A stretch of DNA of 10,845 bases from CAYONM01 sp964405325 (lineage in GTDB: Bacteria > Planctomycetota > UBA11346), in the NCBI GenBank assembly GCA_964405325.1, contig CAYONM010000128.1, positions 1 to 10,845 on the forward strand. The letters run 5' to 3'. Positions 7,514-10,845 of this stretch are shown here, piece after piece (the stretch's first letter is position 1; every line of letters starts with the position of its first letter). Made by a program: the position numbers and the translations under genes. Under the pieces are notes generated by a model. That model saw only the letters and a list, made by a program, of their open reading frames with translations, did no database searches and had not been told where the DNA came from.

Positions 7514-7757
7514 GGGGTGGTCCTTGTCGTCAGTATTATTATTTTTTGTTACACAGCAGGCACAAAGGCAGGGAAGGATTGTTTTGTCCTGTTTGGCGGG
7601 AATCGGTTGGGCCTTTGCTACCGGCATGGAGCTGTTGACCGGTTACTTTCGCTTCGGCATCGATTGACTCGAAGGGTCGTGTTTGTGAACAACACAGAAA
7701 GATGAGTCTCTGTGGCTTCTGTGGTCAAATGAGGAGGGGTGTGTTTGTTCCCAGAGT
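7514..7757. other. Spacer with partial intergenic repeats inside the efflux operon
   Basis: This 244-bp gap separates the TolC-like gene from the adaptor gene and holds no credible gene. It contains CACAAAGGC at 7561-7569, identical to the left arm of the repeat at 281-289. It also contains CTCTGTGGCTTC at 7708-7719, which matches the right arm at 330-341 in 11 of 12 bases, with a small hairpin CACAGA/TCTGTG at 7693-7698 and 7709-7714. A repeat insertion may have lengthened the gap. A separate promoter for the adaptor and permease genes could lie here, but I cannot point to one. Confidence 0.45.
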
Positions 7758-9050
7758 CTACTCGACAATAATTGGGAGGCCTTGCGCGTGGCGGAGGGTG
7801 GCGGTGGCGGCAACCACTTCGGCGGCGGCAGCGGCCAGGCGGATGCGGGCGCCGGTGCGGGCGCTTTCGGCGTCGATAATCTGCGTGGTGGTGGCCAAGC
7901 CTTCGGCGTAGCGGGCACTGACCAGTTCGACGCGTTTTGCTGCCAGGCTCAGGCCCTGTTCGGCCGCGCGCACCCGTTCTTGGGTGTTGCGCAGGTTGAC
8001 GGTGGCCTCCTGCCGTTGCAGGGCGATGCGCAGTTCCGTCGCCCGGGCCTGTTGCTCGGCCATCAACATGCCGGCGCGGGCCTGGTGTACCCGGTTGCTG
8101 CTGAGTCGGCCATCCCAAACCTTCCATTCCACCTTCAGCCCAACCATCCAGCTCAAGCGCGGATCACTGTTTTCCAGTTCCAAGCCGGTGTCGGCCTGCA
8201 TCTGGCCCATGGCCTGTAGGGTGGGGCGCTTACCGGCGGCGGCAGCGGCAATCTGGGCTTGGGCGCTTTCGACCCCGGCCTGGCTAGCCATCAGCTCGGC
8301 GCGGGTGGCGGCCTGGTCGGCAGCCGGGATGGGCAGTTGCGGCAACTCTGCGGCAATGGTGACCGGCTCCGAGCTGCCGAGCAGGTTGCCCAGCGCAGCT
8401 GCGGCCAGGCGTCCCATACCCTGGGTGCGGATCAACTGCTCTTCGGCCTCTTGCAGCCGGACCTGGATTTCCAGGACGTCAGCCTCCAGGGCGGTGCCCT
8501 GTTGCTGCAGGCTGCGCACCGTGGCCAGGTGGGCTTGCAGGGCATCATGCATCGCCTGGGCAGCGGCCTGCTGCTGATGAGCCTGGTACACCCGCAACCA
8601 GGTGCGGGTGGTCATCAGCGCCAAGTGGCTGGCGGTGGCCTGTTGCCCGGCCTCGGCTTGGGTGACACCGCCGCGTGCAGCATTTGCTTGGGCGCTGGCG
8701 AGACCGCCATCGTAGAGTTGGTAGCCGGCCTGCAGGCCGACGCGCAGATTATCGACGATGGGGGTATCGTTGAAATCGACCGTCGGGCTGAAGGCCTGTT
8801 GGTTCAAAATGGTGCCGAAGGCATACAGCGGGTGGTCCATGTAGCTGTAGTCGGCGCTGATGCTGATGTGCGGATGGCGAGCGGCCCCGGTCTGCGCCAG
8901 TATGGCCTGGGCCTGTCGGACACGGGCGGCGGCGATGCTGGTTTCGGGATTGTCGGTCAGGGCGCGGTCAACGGCCTGTGGCAGACTGATCGCTTCAGCG
9001 GCCGCCAGCAGGCTGGTGCCAAGCACCAGGCCAAGGCAACGAAATGCCAT
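7758..9050 (-). CDS. TolC-family outer-membrane efflux protein
   Basis: A 430-residue outer-membrane factor that would form the exit duct of the RND pump as a trimer. A signal peptide covers about residues 1-20, with a likely cleavage after LAAAEA. There is no lipobox cysteine at the cleavage site. The mature protein begins ISLPQAVDRALTDNP, the usual OEP-domain opening. Two long alpha-helical repeats rich in Ala and Gln are separated by short strand regions, the TolC/OEP duplication (for example YQLYDGGLASAQANAA and its second-half counterpart VWDGRLSSNRVHQA). The ATG at 9050 has GGAGG eight bases upstream (minus strand), and the longer frame to 9176 is rejected. It is the first of the three pump genes and lies 160 bp downstream of the DUF2892 gene. 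Being encoded next to the adaptor and permease, it is probably dedicated to this pump. Confidence 0.93.
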   Translation of the reverse strand: MAFRCLGLVLGTSLLAAAEAISLPQAVDRALTDNPETSIAAARVRQAQAILAQTGAARHPHISISADYSYMDHPLYAFGTILNQQAFSPTVDFNDTPIVDNLRVGLQAGYQLYDGGLASAQANAARGGVTQAEAGQQATASHLALMTTRTWLRVYQAHQQQAAAQAMHDALQAHLATVRSLQQQGTALEADVLEIQVRLQEAEEQLIRTQGMGRLAAAALGNLLGSSEPVTIAAELPQLPIPAADQAATRAELMASQAGVESAQAQIAAAAAGKRPTLQAMGQMQADTGLELENSDPRLSWMVGLKVEWKVWDGRLSSNRVHQARAGMLMAEQQARATELRIALQRQEATVNLRNTQERVRAAEQGLSLAAKRVELVSARYAEGLATTTQIIDAESARTGARIRLAAAAAEVVAATATLRHAQGLPIIVE

Positions 9051-9153
9051 GGGGGATTCCTCCGATGGGGGACAGATGTGGTGGATGCTACTTGTCTTAT
9101 GATGGTGATAAAGCTGACCTTGGCGGTCCCTGCTGTCGGATACGCACCAGCTC

Positions 9154-9206
9154 GGATCTTCGGTGCTATCGACCACCGGCTGAAGACGGCACGCCGCCGA
9201 AGACCC
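9154..9206. repeat. Inverted repeat between the DUF2892 and TolC-like genes
   Basis: GGATCTTCGG at 9154-9163 matches the reverse complement of CCGAAGACCC at 9197-9206 in 9 of 10 bases, around a 33-base loop. On the minus strand this lies just after the DUF2892 stop and before the TolC-like gene. It might set transcript levels between the two genes, but there is no T-run, so a terminator is not supported. Confidence 0.3.
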
Positions 9207-9210
9207 GACC

Positions 9211-9411
9211 CTACACCGAGCACCCGCCCTTGCAGCCCAGCCGGCGGAGCAGCAGCTCCGGTGGACAGAAGCCGGTCAGGGCTGACTGGATCAGGTTGAG
9301 GCCGACAAAAGCGGTGAGCAACAGCCACCACTCGCTGTGCCAATGAGCCAGGCTGACGCTCAGTAGGATCATGACGCCGGCTAGGATACGGATCAGGCTT
9401 TCACAATGCAT
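9211..9411 (-). CDS. DUF2892 (YgaP transmembrane-domain-like) small membrane protein
   Basis: A 66-residue inner-membrane protein of the DUF2892 family, the two-helix domain that forms the membrane part of E. coli YgaP (a membrane rhodanese). Hydrophobic segments lie at about residues 7-22 and 27-45. The family signature is clear: N-terminal RILAGVMIL, then FVGLNLIQSALTGFCP at 35-50 with the conserved Cys-Pro. The C-terminal tail adds Cys60 and Cys64 (GCKGGC). No rhodanese domain is fused here. The ATG at 9411 is preceded by AAAGGAG six bases upstream (minus strand). It heads the minus-strand series leading to the RND pump and has its own promoter with an ATTC-N8-GAAT dyad. DUF2892 genes often occur in sulfur-handling clusters. 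The exact role of the domain alone is not established. Confidence 0.85.
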   Translation of the reverse strand: MHCESLIRILAGVMILLSVSLAHWHSEWWLLLTAFVGLNLIQSALTGFCPPELLLRRLGCKGGCSV

Positions 9412-9431
9412 GGGAGGCTCCTTTATTTATT

Positions 9432-9459
9432 CTTCTATTCCCATGTCGGAATATGTCAA
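9432..9459 (-). promoter_or_regulatory. Predicted sigma70 promoter of the DUF2892 gene
   Basis: On the minus strand, a perfect TTGACA -35 box (9459-9454) is followed after 16 bases by TAGAAG (9437-9432), which matches four of six -10 positions. The start codon lies 20 bases further on. It could drive DUF2892 alone or the whole pump series. Confidence 0.5.
9437..9452. promoter_or_regulatory. Candidate SqrR/YgaV/BigR-type operator (ATTC-N8-GAAT)
   Basis: The plus strand reads ATTC-CCATGTCG-GAAT, an exact ATTC-N8-GAAT dyad that extends one more base on each side (T at 9436, A at 9453). It falls in the spacer between the predicted -35 and -10 boxes, where a bound repressor would block polymerase. 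As I recall, this is the site described for SqrR-type persulfide-responsive ArsR-family repressors. The eight fixed bases alone could occur by chance about once per 65 kb, so position and neighbouring gene carry the argument. The site lies in a divergent intergenic region and might also affect the plus-strand genes. Confidence 0.5.
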
Positions 9460-9533
9460 CAGGGGAATGTTCTGCCTGGGCAAGGCTGCCATGATCTTGT
9501 CGTCTGCTGGGGCAAGAGATCCTTCGAAACGAA

Positions 9534-10157
9534 ATGGAAGATATGCCGATCCCGGTCCTGGTTTTCACCCGTCTGCCGCAGCCTGGGAGCAGCAAGACGC
9601 GCCTGATTCCCGCCTTGGGGCCCACAGCGGCGGCAGATCTCCAGCGGCAGATGACCGAACATCTGATGACTCGCCTCCGGCGAGCGGCCGAGCTGGACGT
9701 GGCCCAGCCGATCATCTGGTACGCTGGCGATGATGCCGCCGCCATGCGCCGTTGGCTGGGTGAGGAATGGGCCTACCGGCAGCAGGTCGGCAGTGATCTG
9801 GGCCAGCGCTTGCAGCGGGCCTTTCAGGAGGTCTTTGCCACTGGGGCAGCGGCGGCACTGGTGATCGGGTGCGATGTACCCGGCATCGATCTGGACCATC
9901 TGGTCGATGCAAGGCGACAACTGGACACGCATGACGTGGTCATGGGGCCGGCCTTGGATGGCGGTTATTATTTGTTGGGCCTGTGCCAGTCGACGCCGGA
10001 GCTGTTTATCGACATGCCTTGGGGTGGGACGGAAGTGGCGGCGCTTACCCGTACCCGTTGTCGGCAGCGAGGCCTGAGTCTGGCGGAACTGCCGCCCCTG
10101 GCAGATGTGGACCGGCCGGAGGATTTGCCGGTCTGGGAAGCAGCGCGTCGGGGATGA
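9534..10157 (+). CDS. TIGR04282-type glycosyltransferase (rSAM/selenodomain-associated transferase 1, DUF2064)
   Basis: A 207-residue cytoplasmic protein with a GT-A/nucleotidyltransferase-like fold of the DUF2064/TIGR04282 family. Diagnostic stretches are VFTRLPQPGSSKTRL at residues 10-24, IGCDVPGI at 111-118, the conserved GPALDGGYYLLGL at 138-150, PWGGTEV at 162-168 and a C-terminal ADVDRPEDL. Full family length is present. The ATG at 9534 has only a weak upstream AAGAGA. An ATG at 9543 would remove three residues and cannot be excluded. Its stop overlaps the next gene in an ATGA (10154-10157), so the pair is translated together. The family is named for co-occurrence with radical SAM/selenodomain proteins and has been linked to arsenosugar-type biosynthesis; the sugar acceptor here is unknown. 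No radical SAM gene is in this window. Confidence 0.88.
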   Translation: MEDMPIPVLVFTRLPQPGSSKTRLIPALGPTAAADLQRQMTEHLMTRLRRAAELDVAQPIIWYAGDDAAAMRRWLGEEWAYRQQVGSDLGQRLQRAFQEVFATGAAAALVIGCDVPGIDLDHLVDARRQLDTHDVVMGPALDGGYYLLGLCQSTPELFIDMPWGGTEVAALTRTRCRQRGLSLAELPPLADVDRPEDLPVWEAARRG

Positions 10158-10783
10158 GCATCAGCGTGGTGGTGCCGGTTCTGAATGATGAACGGTATTT
10201 GCCCGGTTTGTTGGATCATCTGGCGTACCTCGCGGAGTGGCAGCAGGTGATCGTTGTGGATGGTGGCAGCAGCGATGGCAGCGTGGCCGTGGCCCAGGCG
10301 CATGTATTGCCGAATCTGGTTCTGGCGCAAACGGGTGGTCGGCACCGGCAATTGAATGCGGTATTGTCAGCCTGCTCCGGCGATTGGATGCTGTTGGTAG
10401 CTGCGGATGTACGCTTGTCTGGTGCGGTTAAGACCGCCGTCGAATCCAATGACGGAAATCACGGGTGTCTGCGACAATATTCCAGCAGGAATTTCATGCA
10501 TGGTCAGGATTGTTTCTCTTTGTGGCGGGCGCGTTGGCTCGGTGGTGCTTACATGGACCAAGCGCCGTTTTTCAGGACGGCGGCACTGCGGCGTATCGGC
10601 GGTTTCCGCTCTGTTGGACCGTATGATACCGCCGATGCCGGATATCGTCTGGGAGCGGTCGGTTTTCGGGTGGCCCCGGCGGCGGTGGTCAGCTCCTGCC
10701 GGTCCTACCAGTATGGCTGGTGGCTGGCGACCTGGGCGAATCAGCGTCACCGGTTGCGGTACTGGCGGTATCGTTTCATTTAG
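10154..10783 (+). CDS. TIGR04283-type GT2 glycosyltransferase (rSAM/selenodomain-associated transferase 2)
   Basis: A 209-residue family-2 glycosyltransferase whose position next to the preceding gene matches the 'transferase 2' partner. The N-terminus SISVVVPVLNDERYL (residues 2-16) and VDGGSSDGS (35-43) form the nucleotide-binding GT-A core. GGRHRQLNAVLSACSGDWMLL (61-81) matches the family's RG-x-Q-x-N-x-G-A region. The usual metal-binding HADTR is here AADVR at 83-87, lacking the His. The C-terminal half is recognisable (YMDQAPFF, ALRRIGGF, final aromatic/basic WANQRHRLRYWRY) but diverged, with YDTADAGYRL where family members usually have an acidic MEDIALSRRL-like segment. Activity may be altered. 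The ATG at 10154 overlaps the upstream stop by four bases, and the stop is TAG at 10781. It is slightly short for the family. Confidence 0.8.
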   Translation: MSISVVVPVLNDERYLPGLLDHLAYLAEWQQVIVVDGGSSDGSVAVAQAHVLPNLVLAQTGGRHRQLNAVLSACSGDWMLLVAADVRLSGAVKTAVESNDGNHGCLRQYSSRNFMHGQDCFSLWRARWLGGAYMDQAPFFRTAALRRIGGFRSVGPYDTADAGYRLGAVGFRVAPAAVVSSCRSYQYGWWLATWANQRHRLRYWRYRFI

Positions 10784-10845
10784 GTTAACTACTCAGGCCC
10801 CATGGATTCTCGGCGCTGGCCCACCCGGAGCGCGAGGCCCTGCCT

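Noticed and set aside
7514..7627. N-terminal extension of the adaptor protein
   Set aside because: It would bury the lipoprotein signal. AAGGA at proper spacing supports 7513.
8259..9299. 346-residue plus-strand open frame across the TolC-like gene
   Set aside because: It is a shadow of TolC coding, Gly/Leu/Gln-rich with no recognisable domain, and runs through the TolC upstream region.
10784..10845. Possible gene starts or ends in the last 62 bases, including a plus frame reading FSALAHPERE that recalls ArsR regulators, an ATG at 10802 in another frame, and a minus frame ending in TAG at 10789-10791
   Set aside because: The ArsR-like frame has no start codon, and every candidate has fewer than 20 codons in the window. 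Too short to call.
1..10845. CRISPR array, tRNA, transposase, phage or toxin-antitoxin genes
   Set aside because: I looked for spaced direct repeats, cloverleaf-like stretches and typical short gene pairs on both strands and saw none.

Overview
This is a roughly 60% GC, gene-dense stretch of a Gram-negative bacterial chromosome. A complete outer-membrane/periplasmic/inner-membrane RND efflux set points to a proteobacterium. The codon usage and gene families would suit a gammaproteobacterium, possibly one living with reduced sulfur, but that placement is inference. I see no tRNA, rRNA, CRISPR array, transposase or phage gene.

Layout from left to right. Positions 1-240 (minus) hold the open end of an Asp-box (BNR/sialidase-type beta-propeller) protein that runs off the left edge and lacks a credible start codon. 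Positions 241-529 are non-coding, with an imperfect 25-bp inverted repeat and a 12-bp palindrome. A GT4-family glycosyltransferase lies at 530-1789 (plus). Convergent with it, and overlapping it by 41 bp, is a small membrane protein (1749-2147, minus). That protein lies downstream of a HAD-superfamily hydrolase (2268-3146, minus). A GC-rich hairpin repeat separates the HAD gene from the efflux locus.

Positions 3295-9411 (minus) carry a tripartite pump read as DUF2892 membrane protein, then TolC-like outer-membrane factor, lipoprotein membrane-fusion protein and RND permease. The last two genes overlap and look translationally coupled. The DUF2892 promoter has a TTGACA -35 box. An exact ATTC-N8-GAAT dyad sits in the spacer just downstream of it; this is the recognition pattern I recall for SqrR/YgaV-type persulfide-sensing ArsR repressors. 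DUF2892 is also the membrane domain of E. coli YgaP, which is controlled by YgaV. The most interesting reading of the window is therefore a sulfide/persulfide-responsive RND efflux operon. The regulator itself is not in the window and the substrate is unknown.

Divergent from that operon, positions 9534-10783 (plus) encode two overlapping glycosyltransferase-like proteins of the 'rSAM/selenodomain-associated transferase 1 and 2' pair (TIGR04282 and TIGR04283). These commonly accompany radical SAM enzymes of the arsenosugar type. No radical SAM gene is visible here. The last 62 bases cannot be assigned.
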